A DNA stretch of 6,826 nucleotides from Deltaproteobacteria bacterium (GCA_021779275.1 JAJYAX010000084.1:1-6826), one strand, 5' to 3'; numbered from the stretch's first letter, positions 1 through 6,826 are shown. Notes: generated by a model from the sequence alone, not told the origin. Numbers and translations are program-made.

Positions 1-2037
1 TCCGGCATCGTCAAGATTTCCCGATTTTTGGGAAAATGCTCCGCATTCGATCCAGGGGTCCACCGCATCCGGCAAAACAGCGGCCATTTCTTCTCGTGTA
101 AAGGAAAATGTCTGCAAGAGCGGTATAATCGTCGTCAGTTTGGTATCCTGCTTCAAGGCATTTCGCAGGACCTCAATGGCCTTGGCCCGCTGGTCCGTCC
201 GCAACAGCCAGTCGGCATGCGTCAACAGCGAGTTATCCTTTCTCAGTGTCCATTTGGCCCCCCTTTCCATCAGCACTTCGGCATATTGCCGGCGATCAGC
301 GGGCAGGGTCAGGGCTATTTGCTGCAGGAAGGCCCCCTGCGTAGGATCTTTTTTTCCCGCCTGTACGTAATAGGCAAGAGCACTGTCGGTATTGTTCATG
401 TATCCTTCGACTTCTCCCAGCAAAGATGGATACATGCCGCTCAAAGAATCAAGCCGGGCCGCTTCCTTCAGGGCCAGGAACACCTGCTGCAGGTATTTAT
501 CAGCCAGCTGACGGCTGAGGTAGACGGTACGCACCTCATCATACTTCCGGAGGGCAAGCATCGACCTTCCCGGCACAGCCAACACGGCAATCAGAAGGAC
601 AGCTCCGGCGAAAAGGAAGGGGTATTTCGACGCCCCCGGCAGGGCTGGCAGCAAGGTTGATTCCGCCTGATACTGTAACCTGGTATTACCCGCTGAAACC
701 AACAGCCCGCAGAGAAAGAAAAAATACAGTCCGTCGGCGCCGTTATGCATATTAAAATCACTGACACTATGGATCAGCATGGCGATAATCCCGGTCAGGG
801 CGCCGATGCTGATTAATATCGAATACCGGTCCCGCCTTCTGCCTATCATCTTCCAGCCCTCGCGGATGACCGCGATCACAAACCAGAAGACGAGGGCAAA
901 ACCGACTATGCCGCCATCGGTAAGCAATTCGAGATAGTCGTTATGCGCATGATCATACATGCAATTGTCGAGAATGGTTTTATAACCGGGAAAAATATTG
1001 AGGAATGTACCAAAACCGCTTCCCGTAAGCCAGAAGTCCTTCACTATGGGAAAGGAGTCGCGCCAGATAGCAAACCGGTCAATATTCAGTGCGCCCGTAC
1101 GTGTAAAGAGCTGATCAAACCTGCCGATAATCGGACCCCAGCCGAACCAGGCGACTGCCAGAATCAGAGATGCCGCCATGCTGAAATAAAAAAGGCTCGA
1201 ATATCTGGCTCGCCGCCAGCCCATTACCAGGAGAAAAAAAAGAAAAGAGAGCGATACCGAGATAATCCCTCCTCGACTCAGGCTGACAAAGACAGAGGTG
1301 ATCAGTATCAGGCACCCCAGGCCCAGGAGAAGAGAGAGATTTCCCGAAGCCTGAGAAAAGAAGGAGACGATACGAACCCGCAATGATTCCTTGGAGTGTG
1401 CAACAGGGCGGTAATAGATGTAGAGCGCAAAGACTATCGGAAGGATCATCTCCACATAGCCGCAGTACTGTGAACGGTACACCCACGGTCCGATCAGGGA
1501 AGAACTGGGCGCGTGACGAAACCAGTAAATCTTATCGGGGGATGAAAATTTCTGGAGGATTGCGCAGACTCCAACGCCTATTGCCAGCCAGGAGCAGATT
1601 TTTACCGTCTGTTTTAACCGTGCACCATTTCCGAGGAGCTGAATAGTCAGGAAATAGAAGAGCATATACGACACAATCCGTATGCACTCAAAGACAGTCG
1701 CCTTCTGATAGACCGTCAGCGGCATCCAGGGGTTGTCGGCAAGCATATCATAGACGGGCTTATAGACCTGATAGGAGGCAGGAGACAGGACTCTTACCAG
1801 GAAGACCGGCAGGGGCACTATCTGCAGCAGCATCCATCCGGTCAAAAGCAGGAGCGGAACCAACCCGGGGGCTGCGACAAGCCTTCCTGAGGTATTGATC
1901 AGGTGGATGGCAGCAAAAAGGACGGCCAGAGTGATAAGGAACTCAACGGTCAGCAGGGACCATTGTTCCACCGTACCAAAGGCCAGAGGGGCAAAGATCA
2001 GTGTACTGATAAAGAGGACATAGGGGATTTTCTTCAT
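1..2037 (-). CDS. O-antigen ligase / Wzy-family membrane protein with C-terminal TPR-like domain (3' end outside window)
   Basis: The frame is open for 679 codons from ATG at 2037 to the window edge with no stop. An in-frame TGA at 2041-2043 lies just upstream, so no earlier start is possible. About 12-13 hydrophobic segments can be seen between residues 4 and 491. Family hallmarks are SRGG at 254-257 after a hydrophobic helix, a WRDSFP...LTGSGFGTF stretch at 325-345, and HAHNDYLELL at 363-372 followed by GG and a further helix. This is the HNxxL signature of the Wzy_C/WaaL family, whose conserved Arg and His act on undecaprenyl-linked glycan. After the last helix (472-491) comes a soluble, probably periplasmic, helical region rich in Ala/Leu/Tyr with TPR-like spacing (about 500-679), unfinished here. 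Such TPR-tailed members can be polymerases, lipid A ligases or protein glycosyl ligases. Its position 8 nt after the kinase gene favours a polymerase or ligase for this polysaccharide, but sequence alone does not separate these. Confidence 0.88.
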   Translation of the reverse strand, partial: MKKIPYVLFISTLIFAPLAFGTVEQWSLLTVEFLITLAVLFAAIHLINTSGRLVAAPGLVPLLLLTGWMLLQIVPLPVFLVRVLSPASYQVYKPVYDMLADNPWMPLTVYQKATVFECIRIVSYMLFYFLTIQLLGNGARLKQTVKICSWLAIGVGVCAILQKFSSPDKIYWFRHAPSSSLIGPWVYRSQYCGYVEMILPIVFALYIYYRPVAHSKESLRVRIVSFFSQASGNLSLLLGLGCLILITSVFVSLSRGGIISVSLSFLFFLLVMGWRRARYSSLFYFSMAASLILAVAWFGWGPIIGRFDQLFTRTGALNIDRFAIWRDSFPIVKDFWLTGSGFGTFLNIFPGYKTILDNCMYDHAHNDYLELLTDGGIVGFALVFWFVIAVIREGWKMIGRRRDRYSILISIGALTGIIAMLIHSVSDFNMHNGADGLYFFFLCGLLVSAGNTRLQYQAESTLLPALPGASKYPFLFAGAVLLIAVLAVPGRSMLALRKYDEVRTVYLSRQLADKYLQQVFLALKEAARLDSLSGMYPSLLGEVEGYMNNTDSALAYYVQAGKKDPTQGAFLQQIALTLPADRRQYAEVLMERGAKWTLRKDNSLLTHADWLLRTDQRAKAIEVLRNALKQDTKLTTIIPLLQTFSFTREEMAAVLPDAVDPWIECGAFSQKSGNLDDAG

Positions 2038-2067
2038 GAATCACATCATTCGCTGTCCTTGGCATAA
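2038..2067 (-). promoter_or_regulatory. Kinase-ligase gene junction, likely translational coupling
   Basis: The kinase stop TGA (2046-2048) is followed by only 8 nt before the ligase ATG (2035-2037). The nearest purine-rich stretch is AAGGA at 2056-2060, 18 nt from the ATG, too far for an efficient ribosome site. Translation of the ligase therefore probably depends on ribosomes finishing the kinase gene. The coupling is inferred from the spacing. Confidence 0.5.
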
Positions 2068-4271
2068 TAGGTCGTATACCCGTAATAGTAGCCTTTGTTA
2101 TTGCTTTTGCTTTGACCGTTCAAAACAAAACCCAGCAAATGACAGCGAATATCCGTCAGCTTCTTCAGTCCGCTCTGCAGCATTTCATAGGTGGTCTTGC
2201 CTGCACGCACCACCACGATGGTGCCATCGACAATCTGTGTCAGGGCAAGGGCATCGGTAACACTCTGGATAGGCGGTGAGTCGAGAAGGACAAAATCAAA
2301 ATTTTCCGCCATCTTCTCAACGAGAACCTTCAACCGTCTGGACCCGATCAATTCAGCCGGATTGGGTGGAATAGGCCCTGAAGAAATAACGTAGATCTCT
2401 TCGCCGGGCACCTTCCGGATACTGGCCTCATTCAGGTTCCCGGTCAGATAGGTCGTCAGCCCCTTTTCGTTATCCATCGCGAATATCGAGTGGATCCGAG
2501 GTCTTCGAAGGTCACAATCTATAATCAGGACCTTGTTGTCCTTCTGGCTGAGAATCCGGCCGATGTTTAAGGTCGTCGAGGTCTTCCCCTCCTTTGCCCC
2601 CATGCTGGTCACTAAAATAGTCTTAGGCGGATGCTCGGCCGACGACAGCAGCAAGCCGGATCTGATCAGACGGTAACTTTCAGTAATGGGAGACAAGGGC
2701 TGCTGCAGTACGTATGATTCAATACTCTTTCCTTCTTCTTTGACCTGTTCGACAGTTCCAAGAACCGTGTGTCCGTACCGGTTTTCCAGATCCATCTCTG
2801 ATTTTACCGTATTATCCAGATATTCGACAAGAAAGGCTGTTCCAATCCCCGCCATCATCCCCAGGATCAGGCCCAGGACAAGATTTCGCTTCGTGTTGGG
2901 TTTGGAGGGTGCGCCAGGGTAAGAGGCATTTTGCATCACCCAGACATTCACGCTCTGTGATTGCTCCGTCGCGCCTTCTTTTTTGATACTGGCAGTAAGC
3001 GCCTCATAGACCACCCTGTTGGAATCGACATCCCTCTTCATTATGGAATATTGGATGAACTTTTCATTCAGGTTGAGAAGTTCATTTTTGGTCGTGGTCA
3101 GCAGTTCCTGCAGATTGCTCTCCTGGGATTTTGCCAGTTCATAGGAGTTCTTCGTTGTCGCAATGACCCGGTTTATCTCGGACTGCTGTTGGTTCAGAAG
3201 TTCGCCCAGTTCATCGTTGGCCTTCACCATGATGGGGTGTCTGGCACCGTACTTTGTCGACAATTCCTTTATATTCTGTCGTGCCTTGAAAATCGCATCA
3301 CGAAGGCTGCCCAGGACCGGATTTGAAGCAAATACCGGTATATTTACCAACTGACTGATATTTGATCCCGCCGCCTTTATCTGATTAAAGACATCCTCCA
3401 ATGACTTTTTGTCGGCCTGCGCTTTGGAAAGCTGGGAGCTGAAGTCGGTCAGTTTCTGGGGATATATGGCCAGCTTGTTCTCCACGGTCACCAGGTCGTT
3501 GGCCCGCATATACTGCTGCAGTGCATTCTCCGAGACATCAAGTTTCTTTCTCTCGTCTTCGGCCTTGGCAGTCATCCATTGCAGCGCATATCTGCTGGTG
3601 GTGAGCTTCATATCCAGGATCTCATCCATATAGGCCTTGACCACGGCATCGGCTACCAGTTTGGCCATGGCCGGATGTTTGTCGCTATAGGAGATCTCAA
3701 CAATCTTTGTGTTCTTTACAGGCTTCACAGCCAGGCCGCCCTGTATCATTGCGGCAATACTATCTTCTTCGGATAACGGCTCTCGCCCAAGGCTTAAACC
3801 TGATCCTGCCTTGTCTCCCGAGCCCACCGTCTTTTTCCCGGAGTCGAAGAGATTCCTGAAAAAATCGCCGATACCTTTTCTAAGCGACGAAAAGAAGGAG
3901 GAAGGATCTTCCTTTGTCGGAAGGAAATACTGTCTGTAGGCAGTAGCCAGTCTCAGATTGTCAACAACCCTTCTGGCCACCTTGGCGCTCATTATAATTG
4001 CTGACTGGGTCTCGAGAAAATCAGGATCATAAATGGAGAATTGGGAGTCCAGACCGACGGAACCACGATTCCGTTCTATCACAACCTGCGAGGAAGACGT
4101 ATAGACGGGTGTTGTCGAGAAGGTTACAATAAGTGTCAGTATAAAAACAGCCGCCAGGAGTGTGAGTACGATATTCTTCCGTTTCAGGATAACGAAATAA
4201 TACTCACGCAGATTTACCTCCTGCTCGCCGCCGTCATCCACAAATTGATCCTGCGCTTGATAATTCTGCAT
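2046..4271 (-). CDS. Wzc-like polysaccharide co-polymerase with C-terminal BY-type tyrosine kinase
   Basis: This 741-residue inner-membrane protein has the usual Wzc length and layout. A first membrane helix (about 34-51) opens a Wzz-type periplasmic domain. A long coiled-coil section follows, with RHP at 345-347 and a GNVR-type DSNRVVYEAL at 416-425. A proline-containing segment (PGAPSKP, 452-458) leads into the second helix (about 464-482). The cytoplasmic kinase has an EX2RX2R oligomerisation motif (E531, R534, R537), Walker A GAKEGKT at 558-564, Walker A' IIDCDLRRP at 583-591, Walker B VLLDSPP at 661-667, and a C-terminal tyrosine cluster at 728-736 with six Tyr. In the family, octamer assembly and trans-phosphorylation of that cluster control chain length and export through the OPX partner, which is encoded just upstream. 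Every catalytic motif is present, so it is probably active. No cognate phosphatase is seen. The segment at about 122-168 is a Ser/Gly/Lys-rich insert within the Wzz region. The start is uncertain: ATG at 4271 has no Shine-Dalgarno, and GTG at 4241 has a good one. Confidence 0.95.
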   Translation of the reverse strand: MQNYQAQDQFVDDGGEQEVNLREYYFVILKRKNIVLTLLAAVFILTLIVTFSTTPVYTSSSQVVIERNRGSVGLDSQFSIYDPDFLETQSAIIMSAKVARRVVDNLRLATAYRQYFLPTKEDPSSFFSSLRKGIGDFFRNLFDSGKKTVGSGDKAGSGLSLGREPLSEEDSIAAMIQGGLAVKPVKNTKIVEISYSDKHPAMAKLVADAVVKAYMDEILDMKLTTSRYALQWMTAKAEDERKKLDVSENALQQYMRANDLVTVENKLAIYPQKLTDFSSQLSKAQADKKSLEDVFNQIKAAGSNISQLVNIPVFASNPVLGSLRDAIFKARQNIKELSTKYGARHPIMVKANDELGELLNQQQSEINRVIATTKNSYELAKSQESNLQELLTTTKNELLNLNEKFIQYSIMKRDVDSNRVVYEALTASIKKEGATEQSQSVNVWVMQNASYPGAPSKPNTKRNLVLGLILGMMAGIGTAFLVEYLDNTVKSEMDLENRYGHTVLGTVEQVKEEGKSIESYVLQQPLSPITESYRLIRSGLLLSSAEHPPKTILVTSMGAKEGKTSTTLNIGRILSQKDNKVLIIDCDLRRPRIHSIFAMDNEKGLTTYLTGNLNEASIRKVPGEEIYVISSGPIPPNPAELIGSRRLKVLVEKMAENFDFVLLDSPPIQSVTDALALTQIVDGTIVVVRAGKTTYEMLQSGLKKLTDIRCHLLGFVLNGQSKSNNKGYYYGYTTYYAKDSE
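4239..4252 (-). promoter_or_regulatory. Possible true ribosome site and GTG start of the kinase gene
   Basis: On the minus strand AGGA (4249-4252) sits 7 nt before an in-frame GTG (4239-4241, Val11 of the longer reading). The 44-nt spacer before the ATG at 4271 is pyrimidine-rich and has no Shine-Dalgarno-like sequence. A start here would give 731 residues and keep the first membrane helix and all domains. Which start is used is not settled by sequence alone. Confidence 0.4.
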
Positions 4272-4315
4272 TATGTAATTCGAGTATTCAAAAAAGGAGA
4301 GGGTGGAAGGACGTT

Positions 4316-5104
4316 CTAAAAAAAACTTTCCGGCACAACAATCACATCATTGTGCATCACATGGGCATCAAGGCTGACATCTTCCAGCACCTTCTTCTTA
4401 TTGTCCACCATCCTGACAACATTGATGCTCGACTTGGCGGCCTTGCCATTGAATCCCCCGGCAAGGGCAATCAACTTCAACACGGTGGAATCTTCGCCGC
4501 AGGGATAGGTGCCGGGCTTTGTAACCTCGCCGGTCACATAACACATGCCGGCGCTGGCGATATAGACGGTGTCCTCGTCATTGATCTGGACGTTCTGGCT
4601 CATATCACCACCCTTGACAAGGGAGACCAGATTGATAACGGTAACATCATCCTTCCCGGCCACCTTCCGCTTGATCGTCGCGGTATCCCCGGCATCCTTA
4701 TCGAACCCTCCGGCCTTGGAGATAAGCTCAAGAAAAGTTGTCGGGCCGTTGAGTTCGATCAACCCCGGGTTTCTGACATTACCCAGGATGACAACCTTCT
4801 TACTGCGAAATTCATCGACAAAGACATTGACCTGAGGGTTGACAATGTACCCGTTGGCAAGCAGATGGGTCAATTTATCAGTGATGGCAGAGACGGACAG
4901 CTTGTTGACATTAACCTGTCCCAGCAACGGCATCACTATGGTGCCATTGCTGGAAACACGTACCTTGGTCTTCAGGTCATCGTTATCATAGACCGTAACG
5001 CTTAAAACATCACCGGGACCGACCAGATAATCCTCGCCTGCAACCTTGGAAATATCCAAGACCATCAACAAAAAGACAAAAATAAAATAGAGTACTTTTT
5101 TCAC
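4316..5104 (-). CDS. Short polysaccharide export (OPX, Wza-like) protein with two SLBB domains
   Basis: This 262-residue periplasmic protein belongs to the polysaccharide export family that carries polymer from the inner-membrane co-polymerase to the outer membrane. A signal peptide (MKK, then a hydrophobic run to about residue 18, likely cleavage after VAG at 21-23) has no lipobox cysteine, so it is not a lipoprotein as Wza is. The Poly_export domain runs from about 24 to 97, with the typical YLVGPGDVLSVTVYD opening and GTIVMPLLG at 54-62. SLBB1 (about 103-182) carries GNVRNPG and AGGF, and SLBB2 (about 188-258) carries GEVTKPG and AGGF. The chain stops at VPESFF, immediately after SLBB2, with no C-terminal amphipathic helix to span the outer membrane. 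It therefore probably needs the barrel encoded upstream. Cys188 and Cys202 lie in SLBB2. The start is GTG with GGGAA (5113-5117) 8 nt ahead; later ATGs would destroy the signal peptide. Confidence 0.93.
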   Translation of the reverse strand: MKKVLYFIFVFLLMVLDISKVAGEDYLVGPGDVLSVTVYDNDDLKTKVRVSSNGTIVMPLLGQVNVNKLSVSAITDKLTHLLANGYIVNPQVNVFVDEFRSKKVVILGNVRNPGLIELNGPTTFLELISKAGGFDKDAGDTATIKRKVAGKDDVTVINLVSLVKGGDMSQNVQINDEDTVYIASAGMCYVTGEVTKPGTYPCGEDSTVLKLIALAGGFNGKAAKSSINVVRMVDNKKKVLEDVSLDAHVMHNDVIVVPESFF

Positions 5105-5182
5105 ACGCTCAATTCCCGATCCAGTTGAGATATTCTGCCTGAAACCAGTTCCCCAAGGAAACCAGCCTCCAGTCCACGCATC

Positions 5183-6577
5183 CTATAAGGCAAACTTCAG
5201 GTTAAACAATAGGGTGTCCGCTTGATACGAGAACGGACTGTATGTGGAATCACGATTGTCATATTCAAAGGCCACCTCTCCCGTCAACCAATCACGAAAA
5301 TGATACTGCACTGCAGGCCGCAGAAAAATCCTGTTTTGGTCGGCGGTTGGCTGTGCAGGTAATTCCGCATAATCAGCATTCTCATAGAGGGCATCCAGAC
5401 TGCCGCTGATCTTGTTGGTGTAGTACTGTGCGTACCCAAATCTTGCCCCTGTGACCAGTTTACCAGAGGCAATGGTGTAATCGGTCTCCTCATCCATTCT
5501 GTAGAGATCCAGAGTCAATTTGGTCTTGATCGTGGGCCTGTACTCGGTCTGCACATCAACGGCCAGGCCGCTGAAATCTTTCCGGCCTGGACCACTGTTA
5601 TCAAAGTTTCTTGTCTGTAGGCCGCCCTTGGCCAGGATGGATAGTTTTTTGGTGGTATCCCACTTTATGCCGCCGAAAATGAAATTCTGGGTATTATCAT
5701 TGGCCGAATCGGTATCGTAATGGACGTCAACAAGCTTGTCTTCCAGGAAAAATGCGGTCTTCACACTATACTTATAATATTGATAGAGGTCTAGGGCGTT
5801 ATCGACCCTGTTCCTGAAAGAATAACCGGAATCAAAATCCATCACGAAGTTTGAATATTCAAGCTTTGTCCGGAATTTCTCCGTCATATTCCAGTCTACA
5901 GTGCCAAGCATTAAGTTTGAGTTATATTTGGCCTGCTGTCCAGGCACACTGGTGCTGAACCCTTCTTCACCATGACGATATTGCTCAACAAGCTGTAAGG
6001 ACAGTCCACTCGGCATATTGTACCTGACCATGCCCTCCAGGACTGCACCGGTACTGTTCAAATCAGAATTAGTGGAGTAGTAATTCAGATCCATACCTGC
6101 CCGTGCATAGGCTTGTATCCTGTCCGTTCCCTCATGGTCTTTAAATTGGGACTGAAATCCGCCGGGAGCAGTATTAGTAGGATTTATGGCCACCGGAATC
6201 TCTTTCTTCCCTGGCACGGCAAACCAGATACCGGGAGAAATACTCGTAGTCGAGCTGCTGGTTGTATTACTGTGTACACGATAAAAATTATCAGTGAACG
6301 CCTCTTGCAGCGTGACATACGGGTGAACATAGCCCCCTTTCAGGCCGAAGAGACTGGCGCCTTCCCCCGTGCCTGTTTCTTCCGGCAGCAATGAACCCTG
6401 CCCGGTGGCGCTTTGCCCCATAGGCACGTCCTGGCCATCCTGCGATGCAGGCTTAATATCATTGGCTGCCACAACGGCCAATTTGTCAATCTGCATCGCC
6501 TGCACATTACCGCTCAGGACGAGCCCGCAAAAAGCAGCAAGGCCTGAACACAAAATAAATGATCCTCGGTATCTCAT
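5183..6577 (-). CDS. Outer-membrane beta-barrel protein, BBP2-like, probable polysaccharide exit porin
   Basis: This 464-residue protein has a clear signal peptide: MRYR, a hydrophobic core, and likely cleavage after NVQA at residue 27. A polar, probably flexible segment (about 36-78) follows. From about 80 to the end the chain alternates polar and hydrophobic residues with many Tyr/Phe/Trp, as in transmembrane beta strands separated by charged loops. The opening VTLQEAFTDNFYR (88-100) with a later SPGI (114-117), and the ending with NRDS (441-444), a Tyr and LLFNLKFAL, match the pattern I know for the putative beta-barrel porin 2 (BBP2) family. It is first in the operon, 78 nt before the OPX gene. 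By analogy with barrel partners of OPX proteins in myxobacterial systems it may form the outer-membrane exit. The C-terminal residue is Leu rather than the usual aromatic. There is no enzymatic motif. The barrel assignment is strong; the export role is inferred from context. Confidence 0.85.
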   Translation of the reverse strand: MRYRGSFILCSGLAAFCGLVLSGNVQAMQIDKLAVVAANDIKPASQDGQDVPMGQSATGQGSLLPEETGTGEGASLFGLKGGYVHPYVTLQEAFTDNFYRVHSNTTSSSTTSISPGIWFAVPGKKEIPVAINPTNTAPGGFQSQFKDHEGTDRIQAYARAGMDLNYYSTNSDLNSTGAVLEGMVRYNMPSGLSLQLVEQYRHGEEGFSTSVPGQQAKYNSNLMLGTVDWNMTEKFRTKLEYSNFVMDFDSGYSFRNRVDNALDLYQYYKYSVKTAFFLEDKLVDVHYDTDSANDNTQNFIFGGIKWDTTKKLSILAKGGLQTRNFDNSGPGRKDFSGLAVDVQTEYRPTIKTKLTLDLYRMDEETDYTIASGKLVTGARFGYAQYYTNKISGSLDALYENADYAELPAQPTADQNRIFLRPAVQYHFRDWLTGEVAFEYDNRDSTYSPFSYQADTLLFNLKFAL

Positions 6578-6579
6578 AT

Positions 6580-6591
6580 CCCCACCCCTTT
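6580..6591 (-). promoter_or_regulatory. Ribosome binding site of the barrel gene
   Basis: The minus-strand leader reads AAAGGGGTGGGG just before the ATG at 6575-6577, with AAGGGG ending 7 nt from it. This is the only strong purine-rich ribosome site in the operon and supports the chosen start of the first gene. Confidence 0.65.
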
Positions 6592-6625
6592 AGTTTTCGA
6601 AAATCTTTACAACCGGCATTGCAGG

Positions 6626-6672
6626 AAAAACAAAAAACAAGGCTGATCCGTGGCTATCGGATCAACCTTGTT
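6626..6672 (-). terminator. Rho-independent terminator of the upstream minus-strand transcript
   Basis: Arms at 6636-6650 and 6658-6672 form a 15-bp stem around a 7-nt loop. Read as minus-strand RNA, the only non-Watson-Crick pair is a G-U wobble; as plus-strand RNA it would be a C-A mismatch. Directly after the stem on the minus strand comes TTTTTTGTTTTT (6626-6637), whereas the plus-strand exit has no T-tract. Both points fix the direction as minus. It would stop transcription coming from beyond 6826 just before the polysaccharide operon, or act as a leader attenuator for it. Confidence 0.88.
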
Positions 6673-6735
6673 AAAATATTCACCGTATCTGTCGACGCCC
6701 TACCCTTTGCTGGCCCTTAGACAGAGCTGAACCTC

Positions 6736-6826
6736 TCAAAGCCTCGATGGACTCGCAGGTACCGGCGGTACCGGGCTCGGCGGTGTAAAGGCCACGTCGT
6801 CGGCAATAGGCGTATAGGGTTGAACG
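6736..6826 (-). CDS. Possible C-terminal end of an upstream gene, proline-rich tail (partial)
   Basis: A minus-strand frame open from the window edge (first full codon at 6825) ends at TGA 6736-6738 after 29 residues. It contains a Pro/Val/Ser-rich stretch, PPSPVPPVPASPSRL, at its end. The intrinsic terminator follows about 64 nt downstream, as expected at the end of a gene. The other two minus-strand frames are also open for part of this stretch but give Arg-rich, less protein-like products. No family can be recognised from so short a piece, and it may not be coding. Confidence 0.35.
   Translation of the reverse strand, partial: VQPYTPIADDVAFTPPSPVPPVPASPSRL

Noticed and set aside
28..660. 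210-codon plus-strand open frame
   Set aside because: It is antisense to the C-terminal part of the ligase-family gene, which has clear membrane helices and family motifs in this same stretch. The Gln/Arg/His-rich product is typical of a shadow frame.
943..1386. 147-codon plus-strand open frame rich in Lys/Glu/Arg
   Set aside because: It is antisense to membrane helices of the ligase-family gene. Its charged composition is the expected complement of hydrophobic codons.
1115..1486. 123-codon minus-strand open frame
   Set aside because: It overlaps the ligase-family gene in another frame of the same strand, across the SRGG region. The ligase frame carries the conserved motifs.
4216..4222. Perfect Shine-Dalgarno AGGAGGT inside the kinase gene, minus strand
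   Set aside because: The nearest GTG is out of frame and soon reaches a stop; the only in-frame option is a CTG 4 nt away. It is probably fortuitous and encodes part of the N-terminal Glu/Val codons.
4352..5005. 217-codon plus-strand open frame antisense to the OPX gene
   Set aside because: It lies wholly within a well-recognised gene on the other strand. Its His/Asp/Ile/Gly-rich product has no recognisable domain, and its openness follows from the codon bias of the real gene.
5141..5165. 8-bp direct repeat gaaaccag at 5141-5148 and 5158-5165 in the barrel-OPX spacer, a possible operator
   Set aside because: The repeat is short, inside a transcribed spacer, and has no nearby promoter-like sequence; chance is a sufficient explanation.
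6578..6635. Possible sigma-70 pair (TTGTTT ... TAAAGA) or sigma-54 site ahead of the barrel gene
   Set aside because: Each sigma-70 hexamer matches consensus at only about three positions and one lies in the terminator T-tract. The GG/GC spacing needed for sigma-54 is absent.

Overview
The window holds four genes in a row on the minus strand that look like one exopolysaccharide (or surface polysaccharide) secretion operon, read from high to low coordinates. In transcription order they are an outer-membrane beta-barrel of the BBP2 type (5183-6577), a short periplasmic polysaccharide export (OPX/Wza-like) protein (4316-5104), a Wzc-like chain-length determinant fused to a bacterial tyrosine kinase (2046-4271), and an O-antigen ligase/polymerase-family membrane protein with a TPR-like C-terminal domain (1-2037, running off the window). 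Spacers are 78, 44 and 8 nt, and I see no terminator between the genes.

The four parts fit one envelope-spanning machine. The ligase/polymerase-family protein would handle undecaprenyl-linked glycan in the inner membrane. The Wzc-like kinase would control chain length and gate export. The OPX protein would bridge the periplasm. The separate beta-barrel would be the outer-membrane pore. The OPX protein ends directly after its second SLBB domain and lacks the C-terminal helix with which E. coli Wza crosses the outer membrane, so a two-piece exit channel (OPX plus barrel) is the most interesting reading. No glycosyltransferase, flippase or synthase is visible, so the sugar composition and the export route (Wzx/Wzy-type or other) cannot be decided here.

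Upstream of the operon (6578-6826) a clean minus-strand intrinsic terminator lies at 6626-6672. Before it is a proline-rich reading frame that could be the C-terminus of a preceding minus-strand gene. Only about 50 nt separate the terminator T-tract from the first start codon, which leaves little room for a conventional promoter.

The organism is a Gram-negative bacterium: there are signal peptides, an outer-membrane barrel and a periplasmic OPX protein. Base composition is close to balanced. The combination of full-length kinase, short OPX and BBP2 barrel is reminiscent of Desulfobacterota/Geobacter-like or myxobacterial-type loci, but that placement is inference from general family knowledge. 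I found no RNA genes, insertion sequences, CRISPR arrays or phage genes.
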